From: CAWGCA01 sp963820955
GTDB lineage: Bacteria > Pseudomonadota > Gammaproteobacteria > Chromatiales > Chromatiaceae
Direction of reading: 5' to 3'
Length of the DNA stretch: 64,000 nucleotides
Assembly (NCBI GenBank): GCA_963820955.1
Contig: CAWGCA010000004.1
Span: 38,207 to 102,206 of the forward strand
Shown: positions 1-8,656 of the stretch, piece after piece
How positions within the stretch are numbered: position 1 is the stretch's first letter
Layout of the letters: each line of letters begins with the position of its first letter
Notes under the pieces: generated by a model
Seen by the model: the letters and a program-made list of their open reading frames with translations, nothing else
Database searches by the model: none
What the model was told of the DNA's origin: nothing
Program-made: the position numbers and the translations under genes

Positions 1-216
1 AAATGGCGTACGAAGGCTTGCGCGCTTTACCGTGAGATTACCGGACTGGATCAGCCAACAACGATCGGCAGAGTCTCCCTTGTTGTAAACACGTTCGCCG
101 CCTTTGAACGTGATGGTTTTCGGTTGCAGGTGCGAAACTACCTGCTCTAGTTGCTCCGGGCTGAAATCAGAAAACAGCTTGGACTTTTGCAGAATACCAA
201 TACACTCATCGGACAT
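1..216 (-). CDS. Cyclic-nucleotide-binding (CRP/cNMP-like) domain protein, N-terminal part
   Basis: Seventy-two codons read leftward from an ATG at 216 and run off the window edge. A strong Shine-Dalgarno (AGGAGGT) lies just upstream of the ATG. The start MSDECIGILQKSKLFSDFSP, followed by a segment like EQLEQVVSHLQPKTITFKGG and then GERVYNKGDSAD, has the usual look of a cNMP-binding beta-barrel: a short helix, 'LF..F', then 'G..VY..GD.AD..W.I.SG.L.V'. Such domains sense cAMP or c-di-GMP in CRP/FNR regulators, or occur alone or fused to other effectors. The effector part is outside the window, so whether this is a transcription factor cannot be decided. The family assignment rests on recognition of the fold pattern only. 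Confidence 0.7.
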   Translation of the reverse strand, partial: MSDECIGILQKSKLFSDFSPEQLEQVVSHLQPKTITFKGGERVYNKGDSADRCWLIQSGNLTVKRASLRTPF

Positions 217-811
217 ACTCGGACCTCCTGAGAAAGCGGATTATTATCTGGAAGTTGGTAAACTTCCTGCAATAATAGTACGCAATCCACGACTAAATGT
301 CTTAAGGGTGCTTCGAACAATGCCATCCATGGGATTTTTCGATTTGGCGATCGAAACGCGCGATTTCCGATCGTCTTAATTTTCATGCGCTTACGCGCAC
401 AAAAATAGTGACGCATCCCTGCACCACACGGACATCTCAAAATTTTCGAGGTGCCTTCAAAAGAGATTAATCACAGAGGACAGGGAAAAAGAAGGGTTGA
501 AAAGTCGATCTCACTGGTGTCCTGATTTCTCTGTCTGTGCTCTGTTGTAGAATGGACTCTCCTTACGCATGCGGCATCGTGTGTGCCAGATCGGGAATGT
601 TTGCCATCAATCAGCGAGAGGGGAGGCCAGTGCTGATTCATGGTGATCGATCAGTACTTGGGCACCTTAGGCAAAAATATGATCGCCCTGAATTCTTCGA
701 GATATACCGTTCGATCTGTGTCGCTGTAACGTTGGGCTTTAACGCCAGCGAATGATTAGTGCTAGTATTCGTTGCGCCAAGCTAAGCAAAACTATTGAGG
801 AGAAAAAAACT
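217..811. other. Intergenic region between divergent genes
   Basis: About 595 bases separate the leftward cNMP-domain gene from the rightward OmpA-domain gene. Short open frames exist on both strands, but none has a convincing ribosome binding site or protein-like composition. It presumably carries the promoters of both flanking genes. I recognise no RNA or operator. Confidence 0.4.
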
Positions 812-1801
812 ATGTCAATGAAACTGCAAAAGTCACCCATGATTGTCGCGGCAATCGCCTTATCTGTCGCGCTGGTGACGGCTGCCAACGTTCAGGCGCA
901 GTCACGTGGTCAGGCGCCGGGATATGCTGAGAACCCGGAGGGCGGTATCGTGCGCAGTGGTTCAGGTGAATGTGTGCGCACGGGTTCCTGGAAGTCAGAT
1001 GATGCGAACATCGTCGGCTGCGACGGTGTGATGCTGGATGTTGTTATCCAGGTGACCGAGGGTGAGCCGTCAGGCCTGGTATCAGTGATTGCCATCCCTG
1101 CGGCGACACTCTTTGCCTTTGACAAGGCGGACGTCACCGACGAAGGCAAAGAAGCCCTCGAAGATTGGCGTAAGACTCTACGACCTGAACTGTCAGAGGC
1201 CTTCGGCGCCGTCATCATCGGCCACACCGACAGTACTGGTGACGCCGAATACAATATGGGGCTGTCAAAACGGCGTGCAGAGGCAGTGCGCGATTACCTG
1301 GTAGCCACCGGCACCGAGGCCGATAAACTGCGGGTCATCGGCAGGGGGAAGAATGAGCCCATTGCATCCAATGATACGAAGGAAGGCCAGGCACTCAACC
1401 GGCGGGTAGAAATTATCGTGATCGGTGAAGCCCGGGCTCTGGACTCTATGCTTTTTCCAAGCGTGGCCCTATTCCCCCGCAGAAGCGCAGAGCTTACGCC
1501 TCAGGGCAAAGAGCTTATTGAGCAAAACCGTGAGACCGCGTTGGCGCTGCTGTCCAGGGCGTCGTACGTTGAGATCGTTGGCCATACCGACGATGTAGGC
1601 GATGACGATTACAACCAGGAGCTTTCGGAGCAGCGTGCCGAGTCAATGCGCAACTATCTGGTTGAAACCGGGTTAGACCCGAGCATAATCGTTACCCGTG
1701 GCGCTGGTGAAAAGATGCCGATTACCACTAATAAGACCCCGGAGGGTCGTGCGGAGAACCGACGGGTAGAGGTCTTGGTGCTGGGTCGCGTGAAGCAGTA
1801 A
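812..1801 (+). CDS. Exported protein with two tandem OmpA C-terminal (peptidoglycan-binding) domains
   Basis: The ATG at 812 follows GAGGAGAAAAAAACT and gives 329 residues. An in-frame upstream extension to 752 lacks a ribosome site. Residues 1-30 form a signal peptide ending near VQAQS. Two OmpA_C domains follow. The first is about residues 100-210, with LFAFDKADVTDEG, IIGHTDSTGD, LSKRRAEAVRDYL and NRRVEI. The second is about 215-327, with ALFPRRSAELTPQG, IVGHTDDVGD, LSEQRAESMRNYL and NRRVEV. Such domains bind diaminopimelate in peptidoglycan, so the protein probably sits in the periplasm as a cell-wall anchor. Tandem copies without a beta-barrel or lipobox are less usual than the single-domain Pal/OmpA layout. 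The gene is monocistronic, with a terminator directly downstream. Confidence 0.88.
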   Translation: MSMKLQKSPMIVAAIALSVALVTAANVQAQSRGQAPGYAENPEGGIVRSGSGECVRTGSWKSDDANIVGCDGVMLDVVIQVTEGEPSGLVSVIAIPAATLFAFDKADVTDEGKEALEDWRKTLRPELSEAFGAVIIGHTDSTGDAEYNMGLSKRRAEAVRDYLVATGTEADKLRVIGRGKNEPIASNDTKEGQALNRRVEIIVIGEARALDSMLFPSVALFPRRSAELTPQGKELIEQNRETALALLSRASYVEIVGHTDDVGDDDYNQELSEQRAESMRNYLVETGLDPSIIVTRGAGEKMPITTNKTPEGRAENRRVEVLVLGRVKQ

Positions 1802-1828
1802 ATCAGATCGTCCCAAAGTGATATCCGG

Positions 1829-1868
1829 CCGGGGCTGGAGCAGGTTGCGCTCTGGCCCCGGTTCATTT
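1829..1868 (+). terminator. Rho-independent terminator of the OmpA-domain gene
   Basis: A 12-bp stem (CCGGGGCTGGAG pairing with CTCTGGCCCCGG, using two G-U pairs) closes a 9-base loop. It is followed by the T-rich TTCATTTTC, 27 bases after the stop codon. Confidence 0.75.
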
Positions 1869-2146
1869 TCATGACCTTTGAAATCACATCTCCGGTCTGT
1901 CCAAGTTGCGCCCGGCGATACTGATTATCGGAGAGCGGGTCACGCTGGATATTTCAGATATTCTGTGGCCAGTTTAGTCCGTTCACCCCGCTCATGAATA
2001 ATAACACTATAAAAACAGAATTAACTTAGGCGGTCCGAGCGACCCGATGCAATTTCGACTCAACCCAGCAAGCCGTTGATTGGATACGTTGACTTGGAGA
2101 TCAGCCGCAGCGGCAATGTCGGCGGGCAATCGGTAGAATTCCACAG

Positions 2147-2184
2147 CAAAAAACCCACCCAGGGTAGAAGTCCCCAGGTGGGTT
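2147..2184 (-). terminator. Rho-independent terminator of the sulfur-globule-like gene
   Basis: Read on the minus strand, AACCCACC pairs with GGTGGGTT and is followed by a run of T. It lies about 40 bases past the stop codon at 2223. Confidence 0.75.
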
Positions 2185-2222
2185 GGTTCAGGCTTTAGAC
2201 CTGGCTGTGGGCCAAGCCCTTG

Positions 2223-2510
2223 TTACTTAGCGACGGGGGCCTGGGCGACCGGAGCCACGGGGGCAACCGGGGCGTAAGGGTATGCGTAAGGACCGTAGCC
2301 ATAAGGGCCGCTATAGTAGCGGTTGTAGCCGTAGCCGCGCCCGGAGGTGTGGGTGTTGGCGTTCATGCTCATGTTGAAACTGCCGTCTGCAACGCCGTCG
2401 CCGAAGAGCTCATCGGCGAAGTTGTTGACAGGGCCTCCCCACCAGGCGGAAGCAGAGGCGGAAGCGACAATGAGGGCGGAAGCGGTGGCGATCTTGAGTA
2501 AATTGTTCAT
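2223..2510 (-). CDS. Small secreted Tyr/Gly/Pro-rich protein resembling sulfur globule proteins
   Basis: The ATG at 2510 (MNNLLKIATASAL...) is preceded by GGAG at 8-bp spacing. An upstream in-frame ATG at 2552 has no such site. The 95-residue product starts with a signal peptide ending at ASASA/WWGG. An Asn/Met/Gly segment follows, then a Tyr/Gly/Pro tail (GYGYNRYYSGPYGYGPYAYP) ending in repeats of APV. This composition and the AWWGGP motif after cleavage recall the structural envelope proteins of periplasmic sulfur globules in purple and other sulfur bacteria. That family is low-complexity, so similarity by eye is weak proof. The gene has its own terminator and a 450-base AT-rich upstream region, fitting a strongly expressed single gene. 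Alternatively it may be some other Tyr-rich cell-surface protein. Confidence 0.6.
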   Translation of the reverse strand: MNNLLKIATASALIVASASASAWWGGPVNNFADELFGDGVADGSFNMSMNANTHTSGRGYGYNRYYSGPYGYGPYAYPYAPVAPVAPVAQAPVAK

Positions 2511-2962
2511 AGTAGTGTCTCCAGAAAGTTTAAGTGTGAAAGTGTTAAGCATGCCGTGCTGCTCATGTTGGAAAACAGTATATTAGCAAATACTAAATTA
2601 GTAAAGTATTTTTTATATTATCGTTTACATAATTAATAGTTATGGATCAGCCCTCATACCGTATCGGGATTTTTTGATTTTCGTGCGGACTCAAGATTGC
2701 GTTCAGTTGTCACACCTGCTTCTCAGAATGCATCGAATACACAGGCATTTGCTACCACATAGCGTTATAGAAACGGCGCAATAAGTTCTGGCCGCTCAGG
2801 TGCTACTATTATCAGTATGCAAGTGCCAACCGTGAGTTTACTCCGCGATCGGATGATGGCGGGGAGAATAGGTAGTGTTTTATTTGAATTCCACGTTAGT
2901 TGGAAACTGTATAAGGTATCGAAGGGAACCCTGTTTCATATCACTCTGTTTTTGAAAGCCCT
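2511..2962. other. AT-rich divergent promoter region
   Basis: About 450 bases lie between the leftward sulfur-globule-like gene and the rightward histidine kinase. The stretch 2580-2640 is very AT-rich and probably includes the promoter of the small secreted protein. I see no coding sequence. Confidence 0.4.
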
Positions 2963-5296
2963 ATGTCAGACCGTCACGAAAAAGAGAAGTCCAAGCGAGT
3001 TCGAACTGCCGGCGTCGAGTCTGCACAGACCGATTGGGTGGATTTAATCGAACGCGTACCGCTGGCGATCTATACCACGACAACCGACAAGGCAGGCACG
3101 GTTCAGTTCGTCAGTCCACAAGTTATGGCTTTGCTGGGGTTTGAAGCCGACGCAGTCGATTCGCCGCAGGAACTCTTACACGGGCAGATCCATCCCGACG
3201 ATCGTGCAAGTGTCCTGACAGAACTCAAGCAGGCCAACGATACTGGAACAATATTTTATTCTGAATATCGGATGAAAAATGCCGAAGATGAAGTCATCTG
3301 GGTCAGAGATCGGGCAGAGATCGTTGATGGTAAAAACGGGGAAGACCCACACAGGTTTGGTGTTATATCCGACATAACGGAGAAGAAACACACCGAATTC
3401 GTTCTGATCGAGAATGAAATCCGATATAGGGATTTAGTCGAGAACATGAGCGAAGGTGTGGCCGTTTATTCGGTGGTCGGTGAGGCGGAGGATTTCATAC
3501 TCAAGGAATTCAATCGCGCCGCGGAGCTAATAACTGGCTTTACCCGTGATCAGGTGATTGGGAAAAAGGTGGAAGAGGTCTTTCCAGGCGTCAGAGATCT
3601 TGGGCTCATCGATATATTCGTTAAGGTTTGGCGCACCGGACAGATGCAGCACCAAGCGGTAAATGAATACAGGGATGAGCGTATCAGTCTCTGGGTAGAC
3701 AATTATGTCTTCAAACTGGTGAGCGGCGAGATCGTGGCCGTATTCGAGGATGTCACCGAAAAGACACGGATAGAAAATGCCCTGAAGGTGAGCGATGAGC
3801 GTTTGCGCAGTGCCCAGGCCTATGCTCATCTACGATATTGGGAACTAATGAACGATGGGGAAAGTGCGATCTGGTCCGACGAGGTTTTTCGCATTTTCGG
3901 AACTGATGATTCAATGCCGGTAGGCCCGGAGATACTGCGTAAACTGATCGATCCCAGAGATCGAAACAAGGTTCTGGAGTCGTTGAAAAAAAGCCTTAGC
4001 GAGGGTGTCGAGCATCATATCGACTACCGGATCCAGAGGCCGGACGGTCAGGAAAGATGGGTTGAATGCCGTGGCAAGGCAATCATTGGTGTTGATGGCC
4101 GCATTGAAAAGTTAAAGGGATTCATACAGGACATTACTGAGCGAAAGCAGGCGGAGTATGATCTATGGGAGGCGAAGAACCTGGCCGAGCAGGCAAATTC
4201 TGCGAAATCCAGGTTCCTTGCTGCGGCCAGTCATGATCTACGGCAGCCGCTGCAAGCCCTTTCTTTATTAATTAGCGCCTTGTCCATCCGACCTATCGAC
4301 CAGACGGGCGAACAGATCGTCGATGACATGAAAAGCGCCCTGCATGTCATGGAGAATCTTCTAAACTCCTTGCTGGATATCAGCAAGTTGGAAGCGCGAT
4401 TCTTTGTGCCTGACCGAAAGGATTTCGAAGCTTCGGTCTTTCTTCAGAATCTGCGTAACCAATTTAGGGCGCAGGCGGAGAAAAAAGGGATCAGGATACG
4501 TCTTTTTCCATCTGACGTGATCCTGCATACAGATATCAATCTGCTCGGGCGTATCGTGCAGAATTTTATTGCTAATGCGATCTATCACAGTCACGGCGAC
4601 AGGATTCTTATCGGCTGCCGTCGGGCCGGGAAAAACCGGCGGATAGAAGTATGGGACAGAGGTCCAGGTATCCCCGAAGAGCATCTGGATCAGATATTTG
4701 AAGAGTTTTTTCAGCTTGGAAATCCCTCCCGTGATCTCCATCGGGGATTGGGACTTGGTCTCGCCATCGCCAAGCGTGTGGCGGATCTGCTACAGCTCAA
4801 GCTGAATGTCCGTTCCCGTCTGGGGAAAGGCTCAGTATTTTCCATTGAAATCCCGGTCGGAACGGAATCAGTTTGTGAGATTGAAAAGAGGTCAACTCAA
4901 CCAGAGGCCGGTGGGTTGCAAAATGGGTTGATCCTTGTGGTCGAAGATGACACGACGGTGCTCAAGGCGACGAAATGCCTTCTTGATCAATGGGGGTTCA
5001 GTTCATCATGCGTTGCAACCGCAGAGGAGGCGCTGCACTTGATCAGCCGTGGTGAGCAGGACTTTATCGTCGCCTTGCTGGACTATCGCTTGCCTAATGG
5101 TTGGAACGGCGTAAAGCTGTTTTCAGCGATTCGGGACCGACTTGGTCGTGAACTGCCTAGCATCCTGCTAACCGGAGATACCTCAGTAGACAAATTGCGG
5201 GAGGTTCGCGAAATCGGTTTGCCCATTCTTCACAAACCGATAGATACATCAGAGTTGTATCAGATGATCAGGGAAAAGGCGTTGCGTCCTGATTGA
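2963..5296 (+). CDS. Cytosolic hybrid histidine kinase with three PAS-type domains and a C-terminal receiver
   Basis: The 777-residue protein has no membrane segments. Order: PAS/PAC 1 (about residues 25-145, ending FGVISDITEKK), PAS 2 (about 150-270, ending VAVFEDVTEK), PAS 3 with PAC (about 275-400, ending FIQDITERKQAE), then HisKA with the phospho-acceptor H424 in ASHDLRQPLQ. The HATPase_c domain has WDRGPGIPEEHL and GLGLGLAIAKRVADLL. The receiver domain is about 655-775, with LVVEDD, the acceptor D707 in LLDYRLP, a Thr in LLTGD and a Lys in HKP. DLRQPLQ matches the kinases that often carry a C-terminal receiver and act in global or virulence circuits. A cytosolic PAS sensor implies an internal redox, haem or small-molecule cue. 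No partner regulator is adjacent. The start rests on the first Met, and its ribosome site is weak. Confidence 0.9.
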   Translation: MSDRHEKEKSKRVRTAGVESAQTDWVDLIERVPLAIYTTTTDKAGTVQFVSPQVMALLGFEADAVDSPQELLHGQIHPDDRASVLTELKQANDTGTIFYSEYRMKNAEDEVIWVRDRAEIVDGKNGEDPHRFGVISDITEKKHTEFVLIENEIRYRDLVENMSEGVAVYSVVGEAEDFILKEFNRAAELITGFTRDQVIGKKVEEVFPGVRDLGLIDIFVKVWRTGQMQHQAVNEYRDERISLWVDNYVFKLVSGEIVAVFEDVTEKTRIENALKVSDERLRSAQAYAHLRYWELMNDGESAIWSDEVFRIFGTDDSMPVGPEILRKLIDPRDRNKVLESLKKSLSEGVEHHIDYRIQRPDGQERWVECRGKAIIGVDGRIEKLKGFIQDITERKQAEYDLWEAKNLAEQANSAKSRFLAAASHDLRQPLQALSLLISALSIRPIDQTGEQIVDDMKSALHVMENLLNSLLDISKLEARFFVPDRKDFEASVFLQNLRNQFRAQAEKKGIRIRLFPSDVILHTDINLLGRIVQNFIANAIYHSHGDRILIGCRRAGKNRRIEVWDRGPGIPEEHLDQIFEEFFQLGNPSRDLHRGLGLGLAIAKRVADLLQLKLNVRSRLGKGSVFSIEIPVGTESVCEIEKRSTQPEAGGLQNGLILVVEDDTTVLKATKCLLDQWGFSSSCVATAEEALHLISRGEQDFIVALLDYRLPNGWNGVKLFSAIRDRLGRELPSILLTGDTSVDKLREVREIGLPILHKPIDTSELYQMIREKALRPD

Positions 5297-5361
5297 ACAT
5301 ACGGGATAGTTTCTGTGCCGCCCAGACTCAGACTTTGGCCGATGGGGCTGCGCTAAGTAAT

Positions 5362-5523
5362 CTCCGATTTATTCATTATGCCGGACGAAGCGTAGCGTAG
5401 ATCCGGAGCAGTGGTGCAGGGAAGCACCGTTTATGGACCTAAGGATGGACTCCATTTTAAAGTTATCACTAGGTTACCGGATCCCGGCCTGCGGCGGGAT
5501 GTCGGAGTATGAATAAATCTGAG
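5362..5523. repeat. Small inverted-repeat element (MITE-like)
   Basis: Near-perfect 15-bp terminal inverted repeats (left CTCCGATTTATTCAT at 5362-5376; right complement at 5509-5523, one mismatch) bound a 162-bp segment. It has an internal palindromic stretch of the TGCCGGA...TCCGG kind. No open frame and no clear target duplication. A similar CCGGA-type palindrome recurs at 54722-54807, suggesting a dispersed repeat family. Confidence 0.55.
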
Positions 5524-5773
5524 GGTCCCTAATGATTGCAGTTGGAAAAAGTGCAGGTTTGTACTTGCCTGGTGTTATGCCAATAATTGTATGCACGCTA
5601 GAAAAATTAACCCTGCAGGTGATTGAGCTTGATCCAGGCCAATGGGATAGCCGATAAGCGTCGCCCGTTTCCCGCTATTATTTCTCAAGAGATTGAGTTG
5701 AAATATTTTTTTCGTTCGGAGCCCTAACACCTTGTGCCATTGCTCGGAGACGCAGAATACAGAGGTCTAGTAG

Positions 5774-7030
5774 ATGATGGAATTAAACACAGCATGGCAG
5801 TTTGGCACCGCCCTCGGATTGGGGATGCTTATCGGGCTGGAGCGCGAACGTACCCGGGGGGAGGAACGGACCTTTGCCGGCGTAAGAACCTTTTCATTAG
5901 TGGCGCTACTTGGTGCGACGTCTGTTTATGCCGGGGAACAGTCAGGACTCCCCTGGATCGTTGGGCTGGTATTTCTTGCGGTCGTAGCACTGGTGGTGGC
6001 GGCGTATCATGTAACAGCGCGGGACGGCCAAATCGGGGTCACGACCGAAATCTCCGTTTTGGTCACTTTCTTTATCGGCGGCATGTGCGCCTGGGATCAG
6101 GTAGCTATTGCGGGTGCCGTCGCGGTGGTCACGATGCTGCTGCTGGCGATCAAGGGCTGGCTGCACAATCTCGCCAAACGCATTGAACCCTCGGATGTGG
6201 AGGCGACACTCAAGTTCGCCATCATCACCCTTATCGTGCTACCGCTGGTGCCGAATACAAATTTCGGTCCGGCGGGGCTCGAAGTCATAAATCCGTACAA
6301 AACGTGGTTAATGGTGGTGTTGATCGCGGGGCTCAATTTCTTCGGCTACATTCTGGTGAAGGTGGTTGGTCGAGAACATGGGCTAGGGATTACAGGGCTT
6401 CTAGGAGGCCTCGTGTCCAGTACTGCGGTGACCCTGAGTTTTTCCCAACGCAGTCGTACGGAACCGGAATTGGCACCGGTTTTAGCTCTGGCTATCCTGT
6501 TGGCCTGGACAGTGATGTTCTTCCGGGTGGTGATAGAAGTCGGGGTCGTGAATTTCTCCCTAGCCAAGAATCTGGCGTTGGGGATGGTTCTGATGGGTGC
6601 CGTCAGCCTTTTTATCTGCTTCGTGCTGTGGCGGCGCGGGCGCAGCAAGGAGAGGGCGGAAGTGGAGTCCGGGCACAATCCGTTCGAGCTTGGAGATGCG
6701 ATCAAGTTTGGCGGGCTTTTCGCCGTGGTCATCTTCGTAGCCAGCGCGGCCCAGGTTTACTTTGGAAACACTGGCCTCTATCTGGCAGGTGCGTTGGCCG
6801 GTCTGACCGATGTGGACGCCATCGCGCTTTCCATGGCCAATCTTGCCCAACAGGACCCGGCCAGTTCCGGGGCGGCTGCCCGAACGATCGTCATAGCAGT
6901 GATTTCCAACACCATGGTCAAGTGTGGCATGGCCATCTGGCTCGGGGCTCCATCCATGCGCCGGACCATGATTCCGATCACCGGTGCTCTGGCCTTATCG
7001 GGCGCTGCAGCCGCCTATTTGGTTGGATAG
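5774..7030 (+). CDS. MgtC/SapB-type membrane protein with DUF4010 domain
   Basis: The protein is 418 residues with about a dozen hydrophobic segments. The N-terminal 130 residues carry the MgtC pattern (LGMLIGLERER near residue 20, RTFSLVALLG). Residues 170-415 carry the DUF4010 signatures GLLGGLVSSTAVTLSFS and LAGALAGLTDVDAIALSMA. Proteins of this build lie in the inner membrane and have been linked to ion homeostasis, but substrate and mechanism are unknown. A likely ribosome site (AGAGGT) sits upstream of the ATGATG. The gene is alone. A decayed IS3 transposase begins immediately after its stop codon, so the last residues may have been altered by an old insertion, although the length looks normal. 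Confidence 0.85.
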   Translation: MMELNTAWQFGTALGLGMLIGLERERTRGEERTFAGVRTFSLVALLGATSVYAGEQSGLPWIVGLVFLAVVALVVAAYHVTARDGQIGVTTEISVLVTFFIGGMCAWDQVAIAGAVAVVTMLLLAIKGWLHNLAKRIEPSDVEATLKFAIITLIVLPLVPNTNFGPAGLEVINPYKTWLMVVLIAGLNFFGYILVKVVGREHGLGITGLLGGLVSSTAVTLSFSQRSRTEPELAPVLALAILLAWTVMFFRVVIEVGVVNFSLAKNLALGMVLMGAVSLFICFVLWRRGRSKERAEVESGHNPFELGDAIKFGGLFAVVIFVASAAQVYFGNTGLYLAGALAGLTDVDAIALSMANLAQQDPASSGAAARTIVIAVISNTMVKCGMAIWLGAPSMRRTMIPITGALALSGAAAAYLVG

Positions 7031-7331
7031 ACGTACGGACGGCGAAAAGCTGGTGCGGCAAAACATTGAAGCACTACAGAGCCGGAACATCCGCATCAGC
7101 ATGGATGGCAAAGGCAACTGGCGTGACAATGTGTTCGCAGAGCGGCTTTGGCGCACCATCAAATACGAGGAGGTCTATCTTAAAACCTATGCTACGGTAA
7201 GCGAGGTCAAGGTATCGGTGGCAAACTACATTCGTTTCTACAACACTCATTGTCCACATTCGAGCCTGGACAAACAGACTACTGATGAATTTTACTATGC
7301 AACGCTACCCGCACTACTGCAGGTGGCATAA
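7031..7331 (+). pseudogene. IS3-family transposase OrfB, C-terminal remnant
   Basis: About 95 codons match the C-terminus of IS3-family DDE transposases: ISMDGKGNWRDNVFAERLWR, YEEVYLKTY, and IRFYNTHCPHSSLD as the terminal signature. The N-terminal DDE domain and the OrfA gene are absent. The reading frame continues leftward over the 3' end of the DUF4010 gene without homology. The sequence to about 7400 probably includes the right end of the element. It is non-functional. Confidence 0.8.
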
Positions 7332-7492
7332 CCTTTGGCAGTGAATCCACTGATCTTATGAGTATCACTGTTCAAACAAACGGGGCCACCTCTGGTATTT
7401 ATCTGTAACGCACAATTCCGCTGCGCCGCAATAGGCGGGAGTCGGCCAGAAGTGGTCCGGGAATGATGAAGTTATAAAGCGTCGCGGGGTGA

Positions 7493-7777
7493 CTAGCCTT
7501 TATGCTGTCTCCTATCTGGCCATCCGGAATTATTATCAATCCACCTTAAACTTAACCAATACCAGAACGTAATAGGAACCATCATCACAAACCAACTCCA
7601 GTCTCCTATCAGAAATATTTGCACGACCCAGTCCCGGTCTGGGAACAATAGGCGCCAAGGAATGCAATAAATGGAAAACACACCGCAGACGAGAATTAGC
7701 AACAATGCTCCTTTTCTCGTTGTGATACTCGCAAATGCCAAGTAAACCCATATTGGCATATTTTTTGTCTTTTCCAT
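7493..7777 (-). CDS. Small inner-membrane protein of unknown function
   Basis: The chosen ATG at 7777 gives 94 residues (MEKTKNMPIWVYLAFASITT...). An alternative in-frame ATG lies at 7816. Two or three hydrophobic segments are visible: residues about 8-18, 24-43 with LLLILVCGVFSIYCIPW, and 57-75 with FLIGDWSWFVMMVPITFWYW. The protein is rich in Trp. I do not recognise a family. It lies head-to-tail downstream of the exported sorting-signal protein, but the two need not be functionally linked. Confidence 0.6.
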   Translation of the reverse strand: MEKTKNMPIWVYLAFASITTRKGALLLILVCGVFSIYCIPWRLLFPDRDWVVQIFLIGDWSWFVMMVPITFWYWLSLRWIDNNSGWPDRRQHKG

Positions 7778-7812
7778 TACTCTATCTTCCGAGTTCGGCC
7801 GGAACTGACGGT

Positions 7813-8394
7813 TCACAATAACGAAAAAGGCGACCCGGAGGCCACCGTTTTAGAGCTACTGTGAACTAACCTGTTTTCTTCTTTCTGGCTATTCCGATCA
7901 ATCCAAGCAGGCAGGCCGGAGCTGAAGAGCCAGACGGCAGCAGAAACTGGAACAACAGCCCTTGAAGCAGTCCAAACATTAGTAGGTAAAAAATGCACAT
8001 TAGTTTGCCATGTTCCGTCAACGATGTCATTGTTGGAAAGAGCTAAGTCTGCAAAATACTGCCCTAAGATTATCCCGTTGCTGGGAGGAACCAACTCGAA
8101 ACCATCTAGCTGAAGAGAACGATCCAAGAATAAAGTCCCGGTGAAATTTTCTCTGCCAAAAAAACCAGTATCACTCGTCCACTCAAAAAACCCACTAAGA
8201 AGCGAATTATTATTATCTGCAACTTGGGTTTCGAATCTCAGGATTGATCCAGACCAATCATTGCCACCTGTATCAGCCGCACTAATCGTCCAGACACCAT
8301 TTGTCATATCAACAGTTACCGGTGCTGCAGAAACAAACAAGGATGTAAATAAAGATACAACTAAAAAGTTAGAGATTATATTTTTAGTTAGCAT
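7813..8394 (-). CDS. Exported protein with PEP-CTERM-like C-terminal anchor disrupted by a 4-bp duplication
   Basis: From the ATG at 8394 the product starts with a signal peptide (MLTKNIISNFLVVSLFTSLF...SAAPV) and a beta-rich extracellular domain. Near the end it reads VPVSAAVWLFSSGL, very close to the VPLPAAVWLFGSGLLGL sorting motif seen in many proteins of this type. After GL, the direct tandem repeat of GCAG at 7907-7914 (CTGC CTGC on the coding strand) shifts the frame. As sequenced, the tail becomes an unrelated stretch ending at 7813. Removing one repeat gives GLLGLIGIARKKKTG and a stop at 7866-7868, exactly the expected membrane anchor and basic tail. The gene is therefore either phase-shifted, mutated or mis-assembled. 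The function of the exported domain is unknown. Confidence 0.72.
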   Translation of the reverse strand: MLTKNIISNFLVVSLFTSLFVSAAPVTVDMTNGVWTISAADTGGNDWSGSILRFETQVADNNNSLLSGFFEWTSDTGFFGRENFTGTLFLDRSLQLDGFELVPPSNGIILGQYFADLALSNNDIVDGTWQTNVHFLPTNVWTASRAVVPVSAAVWLFSSGLPAWIDRNSQKEENRLVHSSSKTVASGSPFSLL

Positions 8395-8656
8395 GTGTAA
8401 TCCCACTGTAACTGTCATTAAGACGAGTGTTCGAATTGAAAATAAACGCAAGAATTAAACCAACATGAAAATAAGTATAATAATCAATTAGTTGATTGCA
8501 TATTAGTATCGAGACGATTTTTAACTTGTAAAGATCGATATACAAACTGCTGGATTTATGAATTAGTTAGAGATTCATTACACATTGGCGAATGTGTGCT
8601 TTGGATCGACTCCGGTTTTTTTTTACATGTTACCGATTCACTCAATCATGGTTTGA

